Shown one piece after another: positions 43,960 to 55,416 of a DNA stretch of 64,000 bases (its first letter is position 1; each line of letters opens with the position of its first letter). The notes beneath the pieces are model-generated. The model ran no database searches. It saw nothing but the letters and a program-made list of their open reading frames with translations, and had not been told where the DNA came from. The stretch is from Candidatus Enterovibrio escicola. GTDB taxonomy: Bacteria; Pseudomonadota; Gammaproteobacteria; Enterobacterales; Vibrionaceae. The DNA lies in contig NZ_NBYY01000009.1 in the NCBI RefSeq assembly GCF_002464935.1, forward strand, positions 372,001 to 436,000, given 5' to 3'. The translations under genes and the position numbers were made by a program.

Positions 43960-44187
43960 TTACTGATGTTTATCAGTATACGGCAACAGAGCTAGGTAAC
44001 GTGAACGCTTGATAGCACGAGCCAGCTGACGTTGGTACTTAGCACGAGTACCCGTGATACGGCTAGGTACAATTTTGCCAGCTTCAGTAATATAGTTTCT
44101 CAGAGTCGCTACATCTTTGTAATCGATCTCTTGTACGTTTTCTGCAGTAAAACGGCAGAATTTGCGACGACGGAAGAATCTCGCCAT
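43960..44187 (-). CDS. rpsR: 30S ribosomal protein S18
   Basis: 75 codons: [33 protein letters not shown] ... [19 protein letters not shown], typical of Vibrionaceae. AGGAG precedes the ATG. It binds with S6 on the 30S platform. Intact, directly downstream of the dead priB. Confidence 0.97.
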   Translation of the reverse strand: MARFFRRRKFCRFTAENVQEIDYKDVATLRNYITEAGKIVPSRITGTRAKYQRQLARAIKRSRYLALLPYTDKHQ

Positions 44188-44199
44188 GGGATTTTCTCC

Positions 44200-44510
44200 T
44201 GATCTTAATATTTATTATATGCATCGGCATGCATATAGCACCACTTTGTCCATGCCATTTTATGGTTAGTTTTAGATGCAATGAAGCCAACTACCCTGAT
44301 GTTATTCTTTGAGCTAAATACCGCGTTTAATGTTATTTCCCTTATCCAATAGTGACTAAATTCAGACGAGATACATATCTTGACAATGCCGTTTCCTCTT
44401 GTTACGAGTTGTACGTAGGCACAAAGTGAAATCTAAGTATACCCACAGGGCTTTATTCTTAAATAGCACTACCGATGAAGACATCCGAATGCATAATCTA
44501 ATTAATCATC
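44200..44510 (-). pseudogene. priB: Primosomal replication protein PriB, dead remnant
   Basis: The interval between rpsF and rpsR holds priB in relatives. On the minus strand it still reads, over shifting frames, NRL near the start, then VYLDFTLCLRTTRNK (for CQFVLEHRSxQ), SEFSHY-IREITLNAVFSSKNNIRVVGFIASKTNH, then GMDKVVLYA-DAY. This mirrors ITVGSxLTVxGFISxHKNxNGLSKLVLHAExI at the PriB C-terminus. Several frameshifts and stops prevent a product. PriB is the small single-strand-binding protein that bridges PriA and DnaT in replication restart. Confidence 0.78.
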
Positions 44511-44518
44511 AAATCAAA

Positions 44519-44905
44519 TTACTCTGTTACTCCGCCTTCAGCTTGTATAAAATTTTCACTATCTTCGCGCCGAGGTACGCGCTCTTCTTTAGCCTTCATC
44601 ATCACAGATGGGTCAGTAATAATGTCTTTGGTACGCATAATTATATTTCGAATCACAGCATCATTAAAATGAAACGCGGTCTCTAACTCATCAATAACAG
44701 CTTTATCCGCTTCAACATTCATCAAAACATAGTGTGCTTTATGCAGCTTGTTGATCGGGTATGCCAGCTGACGACGCCCCCAGTCTTCTAGACGGTGGAT
44801 TTGACCACCTGACTCTTTGATAGAACTTGTGTACCGCTCGATCATACCGACAACTTGCTCACTCTGATCAGGGTGCACCATGAATACGATTTCGTAATGA
44901 CGCAT
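44519..44905 (-). CDS. rpsF: 30S ribosomal protein S6
   Basis: 128 codons: [29 protein letters not shown] ... [51 protein letters not shown] precedes the ATG. First gene of the rpsF-(priB)-rpsR-rplI operon; S6 pairs with S18. The C-terminal acidic tail is of normal type. Intact. Confidence 0.96.
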   Translation of the reverse strand: MRHYEIVFMVHPDQSEQVVGMIERYTSSIKESGGQIHRLEDWGRRQLAYPINKLHKAHYVLMNVEADKAVIDELETAFHFNDAVIRNIIMRTKDIITDPSVMMKAKEERVPRREDSENFIQAEGGVTE

Positions 44906-45039
44906 TATTTGCTCCTTACGGACTATTCAGCTTCCAGTGTTGGCCAGTCGTCCAGAGGAAGCAAGGAACGAAAATAAAAGACTGGGAATTTGGAGACAGA
45001 ATGTTACAGAGTTCCACAACCAATAGCAATCACTATTAA

Positions 45040-45420
45040 AAAGTGAGCACAGGAACCAAATGGGTGTGCAAACCAAATTCAGATAGCTTTCAAAAAGGGA
45101 TAAAACCTGCCAACCAAAAATCGTTGGGGCATGAACACATTTGTTCTAAGGAGGGGTATGCTCTCATTAAGGTTGCTGAACCCAACCCATACACTAAAGC
45201 TAGAATACGGTATCGATATAAGCACCACATGATATGGACGAAACACAATGGAGCTATTCCAGCAAAGCTGTTATCCATTTTATCGAGGGTGAACCGTTAA
45301 ATTGCGATATTAGCAATCTAACTTGTGAGACAAAATTCGTTAATATGAGGATGCATTAGAACCGTATGAATTCTTTCCATGTAGAGTTCAGATCAATGGC
45401 GAAAGCGATAACTTAACTTA
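45040..45420 (+). pseudogene. Phage HNH endonuclease remnant
   Basis: KPANQKSLGHEHICSKEGYALIKVAEPNPYTKARIRYRYKHHMIWTKHNGAIPA, then after a frameshift VIHFIEGEPLNCDISNLTCETK. This is the phage HNH pattern in which HKxxWExxxGPIPxGHVIxFxDGNxxNCDIxNL is conserved. It is frameshifted in the core, and the active-site H of GHAV is lost. It starts the phage-derived block 45040-46800. Confidence 0.65.
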
Positions 45421-45481
45421 AAGTGACGTTATTTGAAAGGACGGGGGCAGACCGATGAACAGGATGCTAATGGCGTAAGCG

Positions 45482-45800
45482 ATGAGCATTAAAGTAAGTA
45501 ACCCGACACGGAAGTTTGTTTTGTTTAAACTTGCAGATAATGCCGGTGGCAAGTGCTGGCCTTCGTATGAGCACATTGCTGATATGTATGAAATTGACCG
45601 ACACACAGCGATGCCTCACACCAAGAAATTGAAGGAAGATGGCTTAATTTCGGTAACATATCATAAGGGTAAAAAAGGTAATTCTAGTAACATTTATTAG
45701 CTCTATTTAAGTAGTGATATACCATTACATGGGTAGTGGTAGAGGATCACCAACCTAGTGATCTTGTGTCACCCAGAACCAGTCATAGAACCTATAAAAA
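45482..45800 (+). pseudogene. Phage replication protein O-like, truncated
   Basis: An open stretch of 72 codons (45482-45700): MSIKVSNPTRKFVLFKLADNAGG-KCWPSYEHIADMYEIDRHTAMPHTKKLKEDGLISVTYHKGKKGNSSNIY. It is the winged helix-turn-helix at the start of phage O-type replication initiators. After the stop, remnants such as GSPRTSHRTYK continue the typical linker. A small HTH protein could still be made, but the initiator is broken. Confidence 0.7.
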
Positions 45801-46800
45801 ATAAACAAGAAGTATATGACTGCAATTGAATGTTGTTTCAAGCATGTGTGGTTTCAGTTTCCAACGAAGAAATCTAAGAAAAATTCTTTGGCAAAATTCA
45901 AGATTTTGGCTTAGGCGAGAAGTGAACCAGTGGATGAATTTACAAACAGGCTCTGTCAGAATATCAGAACTCGAATATCTAACCAACAATTCAGATTCAA
46001 CAAACTACACCTTACGACTTACTTGAACCAACAGCGTTGGAGTGATGACTATGAAAGAAATCGACCAAGTACTAATAAAATAAACCATAAACAAAATCGA
46101 TATAAGTAACACAATGCGGAGCTGCTCAAGTGTTATGACCACTCTTCCGCACCGAGTGGAAGGGTAATTGGTTCCAGTTAATCTTGGAAGATCGGATTCA
46201 AACGAAGTTTGTGGAGGGCTACGAGGCGTAATAGTCTCACAATGCACTACCCCTAGACTTGGATATAAGCGATTACGACGATGTCGAACAACGAAGTTTG
46301 CAGGGCTGTTAGTTACCTTTTGCTGGAAGGCGATGCATGGCTACCAAACTTACCAGAGTTTATTTCTTTGAGCCGACAAGAGCTTGTCAATTTTGACGAC
46401 GCTTTCGATCAAATGATGCAAGGAAAACCCGAAAGCGATATTGAATACTAGGCGACGCAAGAGGTAGGTTTTCTGTGCCGTAGTTATTTAAGTGAAGAGA
46501 GACGCATAATTAAAATACCGCAAAGTGTTGAATAAATACGGTGAATAAGTATCGCACTGGTTCATTACCAACAAGAAACCAAAACCGCTTACAAGATAAA
46601 TCAAACATCAAACTAATATCTACTATTCATCAGTGGCTTATGCCTGAATAATTTGATAAGAGTTCAGTGTTCGCAACAGTTACTTCAATGGCGCAAAAGT
46701 GTGATACAAGTAGAGAAACCACGGGCGAAATTTAACGTTAAATGGATTAACTACGAGCCGTCGTTAGGCGGTAAAGCGTTGCTGTTTCTTGAAGCCTGCT
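45801..46800 (+). pseudogene. Phage replication remnants (P-like helicase loader and neighbour)
   Basis: RISNQQFRFNKLHLTTYLNQQRWSDDYE resembles the C-terminus of phage replication proteins. Farther on, NNEVCRAVSYLLLEGDAWLPNLPEFISLSRQELVNFDDAFDQMMQGKPESDIEY-ATQEVGFLCRSYLSEER is the P-type loader C-terminal pattern. Stops in all frames. No integrase, att site or structural gene is visible, so this is a fragment of a prophage or plasmid. The last ~60 bases (46806-46867) match the IS91 end sequence at 14804. Confidence 0.6.
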
Positions 46801-46893
46801 AAATGTATAACAGATGACTTAAGCCTCACCACATATAGTTTCTTGTAGGAAATTCCTAGCTGAAAGAACAAAGGACAAAAGTCATCATATTTA

Positions 46894-47858
46894 ACCTGAA
46901 CTGCGCTTAGGAAATGAACTAAATGCCAAAGTCACGATCTGATCGTTTTAAAAAACTATTGCCTGCATAAGGATTTTAGCATGAATAACTTAGAGGCTGT
47001 TTTCGTCGATGTCAATGATTTCTGCTAGACTTTCCTCCCTGCATGGTAAAAACACCCAATTTCTTCCGGTGTTAAACAAAGATACAAACCTTTTCGCCTC
47101 TCCGTTACCCAAGTGATGACGATAGTGATAGCTTTCCATTAATCTGGGTATCGAGACTTTAAAACCTAGTACATCCACTTCGTTTGCCGCTACCTCACCA
47201 ACGAATTTCCTAAATTAGTTGCTACACGGAGGATGCTCAAGCGTATGCAATGTGTTTTGGTTCCGCTTTACTTTTACCTCAGTCACCATCAGGCAAGGAC
47301 GACAGGGATTACCTTCGTTAATTCGTATAAGTTATAGGTTTATCACAACCTACGCATTTTCAGACATCAGGTTTTCAAAGGTACTGCGAAGCGAGGAAAA
47401 GGAACGATATGATGGTTTTAAATTACACCTTATTATCGATAACCAAGGTGGCATTATTTCAGTCAAAGTGACAACGGCAAACCTGGATGATAAAAAACCT
47501 GTATCGGAAATAGCTGACGAGCTTTGGGCATGTTTATACGGAGATAAAGGTTATATCTCTGATCCATTGAATAGGGAACTTGCAGACAAGGGAGTGACAC
47601 TGATAACCGATATAAAAAAATAGGAAACCCAAAGTGATGAAATTTTGGAACCGCCTGATGTTCCAGAAACGATTTATTATCAAAATCGTTTTTAACCAAC
47701 TAAAAAACATATCCCAAATCGAGCATTCTCGGCACCGTAGTTGTAGCAGCTTTATAGTCAATTTGCTGGCGGGGCTTATTGCATAGTCATTTAAACTAAA
47801 GAAGCCGAGCATCAAGATAACTAGCTTTGATAAGCAAGCACTGATACAGATCTAAGGT
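46894..47858 (+). pseudogene. IS982-family element, near complete, dead
   Basis: 965 bp, acctgaactgcgcttagg to gatacagatctaaggt, with TAATTA following the right end and a decayed tattta before the left end. Blocks include FLPCREESLAEIIDIDENSL in the opposite-strand leader and [51 protein letters not shown] at 47465-47623. Multiple stops. Confidence 0.88.
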
Positions 47859-47864
47859 TAATTA

Positions 47865-48457
47865 CGTGGAGCTGTCAGTAAGATATCATATAAAAGAAAC
47901 AGTGATGAAGCGCGCCTTTTACATCGATTTAAGTTATAATAACCCAAATATATTTAGAAGCTTAGAGTTAACGAGTTTTTTAGACTAACGCCTGATGATT
48001 CTTATGTTTCTGGACATGCTTCCACCTGAATAGTTGATCAGTATCATTGTGATCGTAAACGAGTATGGGATGACCATGTAAACCATATGGTTCTGGTTAT
48101 CAACGAAGTTATGTGGTTGGCGTTCGTGGTAAAATAGTAGGAAACGATTAGGCAGGCCAGTAGCATTAATTATTATGTAAATTAGAAACGCTTGTGAAGC
48201 GTAACACTGTTGTATCACCTCCGTTTTTCGTCTAACAAATGCTATGAAAGCCTTTCTCGAAAAAGAGACAATCTCACCTTCGTGGTATGATTGCAGGAAA
48301 TAATGACCTACAACAGCCTTCGTACTCCTGTTTATCTCTGTTTAACTAGTGGTATTTGTAGACTGTGCCCAACCATTGCTGGCAATCCTGCTGAGCACTC
48401 ATTTTATTTTATCTAAAGCGATATACTTAAATAAAGTGTCGCTAACGGGAATCCTAT
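47865..48457. other. Interval upstream of rnr without a recognised gene
   Basis: No IS or known gene seen; expected neighbours (purA, nsrR) are not recognisable. It ends with the rnr ribosome-binding region (aacgggaatcctat). It is probably a strongly decayed gene because it is less AT-skewed than true spacers here. Confidence 0.35.
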
Positions 48458-50941
48458 ATGTCTCAGGACAAAGACTTGTATAGCAACGATCCATTTTCAG
48501 ATCGTGAAGCAGAAAAATATGAGAACCCAGTACCAAGCCGTGAATACTTGTTAGATGTTATTAAAAGTTTTAGTGCACCTGTTAATCGCGATCAGCTCTT
48601 TGAAGTGCTGGGCTTGTGTTCAGACGATGAATACGAAGCTCTTCGTCGCCGACTTCGTGCCATGGAGCGTGACGGGCAGTTAATCTTTACCCGTCGCCGA
48701 TGTTTTGCTCTTCCTGAACGTTTAGATCTAGTCAAAGGTACGGTGATTGGACACCGAGATGGTTTTGGTTTTCTTCGCACAGAAGGTAAAAGAAACCGTG
48801 AAGATTGGCTATTGCCATACCACCAAATGAAAAGTTTAATGCACGGGGATTACATATTGGCGCAGCCAATGGGTACCGATAAACGGGGTCGTAAAGAAGT
48901 TCGTGTAGTACGTGTGTTAAAAGAACGAAAAGGACAGATTGTTGGTCGTTATTTCGTTGAAAATACCCAAGGTTTTGTCACACCTGATGATTCTCGGCTA
49001 GGTCAGGACATTAAGATTCCTAACCAAGATCGTAAAGGTGCTCGCATGGGCAACGTAGTGGTGGTAGAAATTTTACAACGTCCAACTCGTCAACATAACC
49101 CTGTCGGTCAAGTTGTCGAGGTTCTTGGTGAAAACATGGCACCTGGAATGGAAATAGAGATCGCTCTCCGTACCCATGATATTCCAAATGAGTGGCCAAT
49201 AGGACTCGAAAAACAAATTAAGGATTTGACTGAAGACGTCCCTGAAAATGCAAAAAATGGCCGTGTAGATCTACGTAAACTATTATTGGTGACTATAGAT
49301 GGAGAAGATGCCAGAGACTTTGATGACGCCGTGTTTTGTGAAAAGAACAAACTTGGGGGGTGGCGTTTGTGGGTAGCTATTGCAGACGTCAGTTGGTACG
49401 TGCGTCCTAAATCAGCACTCGATAAAGAAGCAATTAACCGTGGTAATTCAGTTTACTTTCCCTCTCAAGTGGTTCCTATGTTGCCAGAAGCGCTGTCTAA
49501 TGGAGTGTGTTCTTTAAATCCACACGTTGATCGTTTGTGTATGGTGTGTGAAATGACTATATCGGAATCGGGTATACTTTCAGGCTTCAAACACTACGAA
49601 GCCGTGATGAACTCATATGCTCGTTTAACCTATACTCAAGTGGCGAAGATGCTTGAAGGTAATGAGGAGCTGCGTGCACGTTACGCACATTTGGTTCCTC
49701 ATATTGAAGAACTCAAAAACATGTATAAAGTACTCAAAGCATCGCGTGAAGAACGTGGAGCTATTGAATTCGAAACAATGGATACTAAGTTTATTCTTAA
49801 TGCTATGCGTAAGATTGAACGTATTGTTCCGGTTGAGCGTAATGAGGCACACAGAATTATTGAGGAATGTATGATTCTAGCCAATATTGCATCTGCTCGT
49901 TATGTGGAAAGACACAAAGAAGCAGCCCTATATCGTGTGCATGAGGCGCCAAGCGAAGAACGCTTGACTGGTTTTAAAGATTTCTTGAATGAAATTGGCT
50001 TAACTCTTAATGGAGGGTTAACACCCTCACCAACGGATTACGCACAATTGGCACACCTTATTCAAACCCGTCCTGATAAAGAGTTAATCCAAACTATGCT
50101 ATTGCGTTCAATGAAGCAAGCGGTGTATCAGGCAGATAACCAAGGACACTTTGGCTTAGCAATTAAGCAGTATGCACACTTTACGTCCCCAATTCGGCGT
50201 TATCCTGATTTGCTACTGCACCGTGTGATTAAATATCTAATAGCTAAAGAAAAAGGAAGCACCGATCGAGGAACACCAACGGGTGGTTATCACTACGCCT
50301 TTGATGATATGGATGTAGTAGGTGAGCAGTGTTCAATGACTGAACGTCGTGCTGATGATGCAACCCGTGATGTGTTTGATTGGCTCAAATGCGAATACAT
50401 GCAAGATCATGTTGGTGATGTACTGGTAGGTACCATTGCCAACGTGACAGGATTTGGCTTTTTTGTGCGTCTTAATGAAATTCAAATTGATGGTCTGGTA
50501 CATATATCAAATCTGGATAATGACTATTACCGTTTCGACATGGTCGGTCAAAAGCTGGTGGGTGAAAGTTCTGGTCGCATATTCCGACTTGGCGATCAGG
50601 TTACGGTTAAAGTATTATCGGTAAAGCTTGATGAAAGGATGATTGATTTCGAACTGGATGGTGTTTTACGTAAAATGCGTGGTACAGGGAAAACAGCGCG
50701 TAACAAAGCCAACAAAGGCAATGACGTATCTGGTAAGCCGCATGGAGTAAGTCAAAAGCGACTGTTTGTTCATCAACAGTTGAAACAAGGTGGGGTTTTA
50801 AAAGCTGAAGGTGATACGTCATCAAATGGAAAGCAAGGCGATAAAAACAACACAGTCAACTCGGCTAAAAAAAGAAGAAGAAAGAAAAGGTGTACAAAAA
50901 AGAGTCGAGCTGAAACAAGCCAACGAAAGCCAAATCTGTAA
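48458..50941 (+). CDS. rnr: Exoribonuclease R
   Basis: 827 codons (E. coli 813). A 3'-5' exonuclease that degrades structured RNA, including defective rRNA and tmRNA-tagged messages. N-terminal helix-turn-helix and cold-shock domains, the RNB catalytic motif [15 protein letters not shown] near 281-295, an S1 domain near 653-735, and a basic tail. The tail ends [24 protein letters not shown]; another frame of the same DNA reads [15 protein letters not shown] and stops at 50962, suggesting a late frameshift in the low-complexity tail. The catalytic core is intact. rlmB follows after 26 bases. Confidence 0.95.
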   Translation: MSQDKDLYSNDPFSDREAEKYENPVPSREYLLDVIKSFSAPVNRDQLFEVLGLCSDDEYEALRRRLRAMERDGQLIFTRRRCFALPERLDLVKGTVIGHRDGFGFLRTEGKRNREDWLLPYHQMKSLMHGDYILAQPMGTDKRGRKEVRVVRVLKERKGQIVGRYFVENTQGFVTPDDSRLGQDIKIPNQDRKGARMGNVVVVEILQRPTRQHNPVGQVVEVLGENMAPGMEIEIALRTHDIPNEWPIGLEKQIKDLTEDVPENAKNGRVDLRKLLLVTIDGEDARDFDDAVFCEKNKLGGWRLWVAIADVSWYVRPKSALDKEAINRGNSVYFPSQVVPMLPEALSNGVCSLNPHVDRLCMVCEMTISESGILSGFKHYEAVMNSYARLTYTQVAKMLEGNEELRARYAHLVPHIEELKNMYKVLKASREERGAIEFETMDTKFILNAMRKIERIVPVERNEAHRIIEECMILANIASARYVERHKEAALYRVHEAPSEERLTGFKDFLNEIGLTLNGGLTPSPTDYAQLAHLIQTRPDKELIQTMLLRSMKQAVYQADNQGHFGLAIKQYAHFTSPIRRYPDLLLHRVIKYLIAKEKGSTDRGTPTGGYHYAFDDMDVVGEQCSMTERRADDATRDVFDWLKCEYMQDHVGDVLVGTIANVTGFGFFVRLNEIQIDGLVHISNLDNDYYRFDMVGQKLVGESSGRIFRLGDQVTVKVLSVKLDERMIDFELDGVLRKMRGTGKTARNKANKGNDVSGKPHGVSQKRLFVHQQLKQGGVLKAEGDTSSNGKQGDKNNTVNSAKKRRRKKRCTKKSRAETSQRKPNL

Positions 50942-50967
50942 AAACAGGCAATCAAAAGAAGTAACTT

Positions 50968-51705
50968 ATGAATGACGAATTAATTTATGGCATCCATGCC
51001 GTCAAAGCGATATTGGAAAGTGACCCCGCACGCTTTATCGAAGTTTATATCTTAAAAGAACGTGACGACGACCGTGTGCTTCCTTTACTAAAACAGTTAA
51101 TTAAATTTAGCATTCCCACACAAAAAATGGGGAGAAAAGTGTTAGATACTAAATGTGATGGCGCGTCACATCAAGGCTTGATCGCACGTGTAAAATTGGG
51201 TCGCCAGTACAATGAAAATGATCTGAGTTTTATTCTTAATGGGAAAAAAAATCCATTGTTGTTGGTGTTGGATGGCGTGACTGATCCACATAACTTAGGT
51301 GCGTGTCTCCGTAATGCAGATGCCGCAGGCGTCTGTGCGGTTATCGTGCCAAAAGATCGCTCTGCCAAACTCAACGCTATAACACGAAAAGTTGCCGTGG
51401 GTGCCGCTGAATCTGTGCCATTGGTTCGTGTGACTAACCTAGCTCGTACCATGCGTACACTACAAGAAAAAGGTGTGTGGTTTATGGGCACAGCAAGAGA
51501 AGCGTTACTTGACATCTTTCAAAGCAAAATGACAGTACCACTGGCGATCGTTATGGGTGCGGAAGGTAATGGAATGCGCCGCCTAACGCGTGAAACATGT
51601 GATGAGTTAATCAGCATACCCATGGCGGGTAGTGTTTCGAGCTTGAACGTGTCGGTTGCGACTGGGATCTGTTTGTTTGAAGCCATACGTCAACGTCGTT
51701 GCTAA
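50968..51705 (+). CDS. rlmB: 23S rRNA (guanosine-2'-O-)-methyltransferase RlmB
   Basis: 245 codons (E. coli 243). SpoU/TrmH-family enzyme that methylates G2251 of 23S rRNA. N-terminal L30e-like domain, then the three knot motifs: [32 protein letters not shown] and [20 protein letters not shown]. It is cotranscribed with rnr. Intact. 51706-52111 downstream shows no recognisable gene. Confidence 0.95.
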   Translation: MNDELIYGIHAVKAILESDPARFIEVYILKERDDDRVLPLLKQLIKFSIPTQKMGRKVLDTKCDGASHQGLIARVKLGRQYNENDLSFILNGKKNPLLLVLDGVTDPHNLGACLRNADAAGVCAVIVPKDRSAKLNAITRKVAVGAAESVPLVRVTNLARTMRTLQEKGVWFMGTAREALLDIFQSKMTVPLAIVMGAEGNGMRRLTRETCDELISIPMAGSVSSLNVSVATGICLFEAIRQRRC

Positions 51706-52111
51706 CCACCAATGAATTGGTTTTAACCAAGAGTCATTCTGTTTTCTTATGAAAGTTATAGGTATACCTGATATTTTGACGTGTGTAAGTATACTGTATT
51801 GTGATAAAGTTATCCAGATGTAATGCTTGCCTGCCGTCAGTAAGGGATCATTTAATCTAATAGACTTTTCATAGTCGTGCTTATTGATAATAATAAAAAT
51901 ACCACATAGGCCTTTAGGTTTTCTTGTACGTTGCTACAATCAATGCCAACATAGACTTATAATCGTATATACGAAGAACGTTCCTCAAAGAATTTGATTT
52001 AACAAGTTATCGTGCTATGCCTGACTAAATTGTGATAAGTAATCTATGAGTTCATTACCATGGTAGAATTGCTTGGTAGGAACGTATTAATCTAACATAA
52101 TCGGAGCTACG

Positions 52112-52141
52112 TATAAGAACTTGCTTATGCAGATCTAAGGT
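52112..52141 (+). mobile_element. IS982 right-end scrap
   Basis: gtataagaacttgcttatgcagatctaaggt: only the terminal ~30 bases of the IS982 right end, followed by TACTTA. Just downstream of the pgi stop codon. Confidence 0.55.
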
Positions 52142-52164
52142 TACTTAGGTAGTTCTGAAGTTAC

Positions 52165-53817
52165 CTAAGAACGCCACTGTTTAAAGGCATTAATCAGGCC
52201 ATTAGTTGAACTATCGTGATTCGTCACTGCTTCTTGACCTCCCAACTCTGGTAAAATCTGATTCGCCAGTTTTTTACCTAGTTCAACACCCCACTGATCG
52301 AAACTGAAGATATTCCAAATAACTCCTTGTGCGAAAATCTTGTGTTCGTACATGGCAATTAATGCACCCAAAACATGCGGCGTTATTTTCTTCACTAATA
52401 TAGAATTAGTTGGGCGGTTGCCGTAAAAAACTTTGAACGGCACTAGCTCAGCTACTTCTTCAAGTGATTTACCTGCTTCTACAAATTCAGCTTCAGCTTG
52501 CTCACGGGTTTTACCAAAGGCTAAGGCCTCGGTTTGTGCAAAGAAGTTTGCTAGTAGTTTCGGATGATGATCGTTTAACGGATTATGGCTAAGAGCTGGT
52601 GCAATGAAATCACATGGGATCAGCTTGGTACCTTGGTGGATTAACTGATAAAACGCATGCTGACCATTCGTTCCAGGTTCCCCCCAAATAACAGGACCTG
52701 TCTGGTAGTCAACGATATTGCCAGAACGATCTACAGCTTTGCCATTTGATTCCATATTACCTTGTTGAAAATAGGCTGCAAAACGATGTAGATATTGATC
52801 ATACGGCAAGATCGCTTCTGACTCTGCACCATAAAAGTTGTTATACCACAAACCAATCAACGCCAGCAGAACTGGCAAGTTTTCTGAAAAGGGTGCCTGC
52901 TGAAAGTGGTTATCCATGTCATGTGCACCCGCCAGTAGCCCGATAAAGTTATCGTAACCTACAGAAAGGCAGATAGAGAGACCAATCGCTGACCATAGGG
53001 AATAACGCCCACCCACCCAATCCCAAAACTCGAACATATTATCCGTATCGATACCGAACTCTGCAACTAATTTTGAATTGGTTGACAACGCTACAAAATG
53101 CTTAGCCACATGCACTTGATTCCCTGCCGTCGCAAGGAACCAGTTACGTGCGGACAGCGCATTCGTCATCGTTTCTTGAGTGGTAAATGTTTTCGAGGCG
53201 ACCAAGAATAAGGTAGTTTCTGGATTTAAGTTCTTCATGGTTTCTACAATGTGGGTACCATCAATGTTAGAAACAAAATGTAGGTTCAGGTGAGTTTTGT
53301 AGGCAGCCAATGCCTCAGAGACCATGTAAGGACCCAAATCAGAACCACCGATACCGATGTTTACTATATCAGTAATTTCTTTTCCTGTATAACCTTTCCA
53401 ATTGCCCCCAAGTACACAATCAGAAAACACCTTCATTTTTTCAAGCACGGCATTGACGTAAGGCATAACATCTTCACCGCCAACAATCACTGGTGTATTG
53501 CTACGATTACGCAAGCCAATATGCAACACGGCACGATCCTCAGTTTTGTTTATTTTATCACCATTAAACATGGATCTGATCGCTCCTTTTAAGTCTGTTT
53601 CATCTGCTAGTGCGAACAGTTTATCAAGCGTTTGTTCACTAATGAGGTTCTTTGAGTAATCCAGCAGAATATCTTCACCGAAGTACACAGATAATTTAGA
53701 AAAGCGATTAGAATCGCTTAAAAAAAGAGAAGTAAGGGTCAAATCCTGTATATCTTCAAAGTGTGCCGTTAACGCTTTCCACGCCGCAGTTTGCGTCGGA
53801 TTGATGGACTTTAACAT
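52165..53817 (-). CDS. pgi: Glucose-6-phosphate isomerase
   Basis: 550 codons from the ATG at 53817. The frame opens at 53823, but AAGGAG (53827-53832 on the minus strand) stands 8 bases from the second ATG and only 2 from the first. It interconverts glucose-6-phosphate and fructose-6-phosphate. Motifs [39 protein letters not shown] and QGNMESNGK are present. Intact. In Vibrio pgi lies near dnaB-alr; here it has been moved between rlmB and fis. Confidence 0.96.
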   Translation of the reverse strand: MLKSINPTQTAAWKALTAHFEDIQDLTLTSLFLSDSNRFSKLSVYFGEDILLDYSKNLISEQTLDKLFALADETDLKGAIRSMFNGDKINKTEDRAVLHIGLRNRSNTPVIVGGEDVMPYVNAVLEKMKVFSDCVLGGNWKGYTGKEITDIVNIGIGGSDLGPYMVSEALAAYKTHLNLHFVSNIDGTHIVETMKNLNPETTLFLVASKTFTTQETMTNALSARNWFLATAGNQVHVAKHFVALSTNSKLVAEFGIDTDNMFEFWDWVGGRYSLWSAIGLSICLSVGYDNFIGLLAGAHDMDNHFQQAPFSENLPVLLALIGLWYNNFYGAESEAILPYDQYLHRFAAYFQQGNMESNGKAVDRSGNIVDYQTGPVIWGEPGTNGQHAFYQLIHQGTKLIPCDFIAPALSHNPLNDHHPKLLANFFAQTEALAFGKTREQAEAEFVEAGKSLEEVAELVPFKVFYGNRPTNSILVKKITPHVLGALIAMYEHKIFAQGVIWNIFSFDQWGVELGKKLANQILPELGGQEAVTNHDSSTNGLINAFKQWRS

Positions 53818-53936
53818 AATCATTTCTCCTTGTAGACAAAATAAGTAACCGTGGTTAATGTCATCCCACAGTTACTGATATAAACTAAATATTGGTATGA
53901 AATCATCAGGTAACATAACGTGACTCTATCGCTATC

Positions 53937-54668
53937 CGTCATCTGAAATACACAAGTTTGATATCTTTAAAACCGACATCGAATGCTTGATAACAAATAT
54001 CGTTAGGAGAGCAATAGCCAAGACTCCCTCTACCACGTATATTAAAGATGTGTTCTATCTTGTTAATTTTCTCATTACTGACTTCGTTGAAGTCAGTTCC
54101 CGTGGATGAAAAGCACCCTATCAAACCATTTGTATACTCATTCATCCCTCGACCACTTGACCTATAAAGTTTAGCAAAATAAGAATGAGCGTCTGGGATT
54201 CTAGCAACTGCTCAATGACCGTCAAATTCTGTTCCATTGTCTGACGTGAGGGTTTTTTAAGTCATGGAAGGTGGAATTTACAATATCAATCAACATCTCT
54301 ACCACTGTACCCGCCTACTTATTGGGCATCTTTCTGATACAGCAGAGTTTATTGCCTTTATCCACAACTGATAAGAAGAAAATATTTGTGCTCAGTCCCA
54401 ACAACAGTGTGAATTTCAAATTAATCAAACTCGGTCTTCTCGTCTGCAATATCAGGTTGTTTCTAAATGCCACCACAGTTCTTGATCTTTACCTTATCGC
54501 TGCTGCTCATCTTAATTTTCTAGGGTTTGCCATGATCTGGAAGATCCTTGTATAGCGCTCTGCCATGCTATATATACAGGTAATCGTGCTTTAGAGCCAG
54601 TTCTCCGCTAACTAACTCGGGTGACGTATGCGTGCTGAAACACTCATAAATGAACCCCTTCGTTCTCT
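53937..54668 (-). pseudogene. IS30-family element relic, C-terminal and central part
   Basis: Minus strand: NEYTNGLIGCFSSTGTDFNEVSNEKINKIEHIFNIRGRGSLGYCSPNDICYQAFDVGFKDIKLVYF at 53939-54145, the classic IS30 C-terminus. The decayed DDE region follows to about 54668. The N-terminal part resumes at 55466, so something was inserted or rearranged between. Confidence 0.8.
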
Positions 54669-55190
54669 AGGATATGGCTGCCAAGATATTCTTCATGCTG
54701 GATGTTTGCCCCGTACTATCTGCGCAACCCCTCTTTTTTATGCATTGATGGGGATTGATAACGACGCGCTAAAGTGGTTACGTAAATATGAAACTGAACG
54801 TCATTACAAAAAAACGTAAAAAGTTACGATACGGACAACGCGCTTCGTCAATATTATTGAAACAACATTTTAAGAATCTTGGAACATAGACATACCAAAA
54901 AACTCAAGTTATAAAATATTATTGTCCTCGATACCACCTCTTTCTCGCCTAGCATCGATAGCAAAAAATCTAAGAAAACGTTTCAACGAGAAAAGCTGGC
55001 ATGTTAACACAAAGGCTAAAGCGAGCATCAAGATCGCTAATGTGATGCTGTGTCGCATGGGCACCCACACATGAAAATAACACTGAGGCGTATATAAGAA
55101 ATATTTCTCATAGATTGTCTATTCGCGATGACACGGCATTAGCTTTGGCACATTATCCAGCATTGAGGATAATAATCATAACGTTACCGA
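54628..55190 (+). other. Unrecognised coding-like segment inside a split IS30
   Basis: A 63-codon ORF (54628-54819), from its residue 13 on, reads LGYGCQDILHAGCLPRTICATPLFYALMGIDNDALKWLRKYETERHYKK. After frameshifts the stretch continues as SYKILLSSIPPLSRLASIAKNLRKRFNEKSWHVNTKAKASIKIANVMLCRMGTH. The text looks like decayed protein sequence, not spacer, but I do not recognise the family. It lies between the two halves of an IS30 relic, so it probably came in on another element. Confidence 0.4.
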
Positions 55191-55416
55191 TCCTCATAAA
55201 CTAGAAAACCGCTTAATTAACTGCTGAAATAAGGCGCACAGCAGTTGTTGCTTCAAGCTATAGAAGCCGAGGTTCAGTCCTTGCTTGATAATTCTACATC
55301 ACTCCAAGCTAATGGAAATCGGGGAGTTGTTCGCCATGGGCATTTGCCTGAACGGCACCTATACACTAGGTTCGTCAACATTACCGTCAAGGTCCCAAAG
55401 GTTCGAGATAGTACAT
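55191..55416 (+). mobile_element. IS256-family 5' end fragment
   Basis: ENRLINC-NKAHSSCCFKL-KPRFSPCLIILHHSKL followed in frame 55245-55433 by MLLQAIEAEVQSLLDNSTSLQANGNRGVVRHGHLPERHLYTRFVNITVKVPKVRD: the first ~70 residues of the IS256 transposase seen at 7060 and 17091. It is cut off by a 50-base IS91-end-like sequence (55412-55465, cttaagccccactaaatatag). Confidence 0.8.

Noticed and set aside
44399-44686. Plus-strand 95-codon ORF over priB/rpsF
   Set aside because: It is antisense to rpsF and to the priB remnant, which explain the sequence better.
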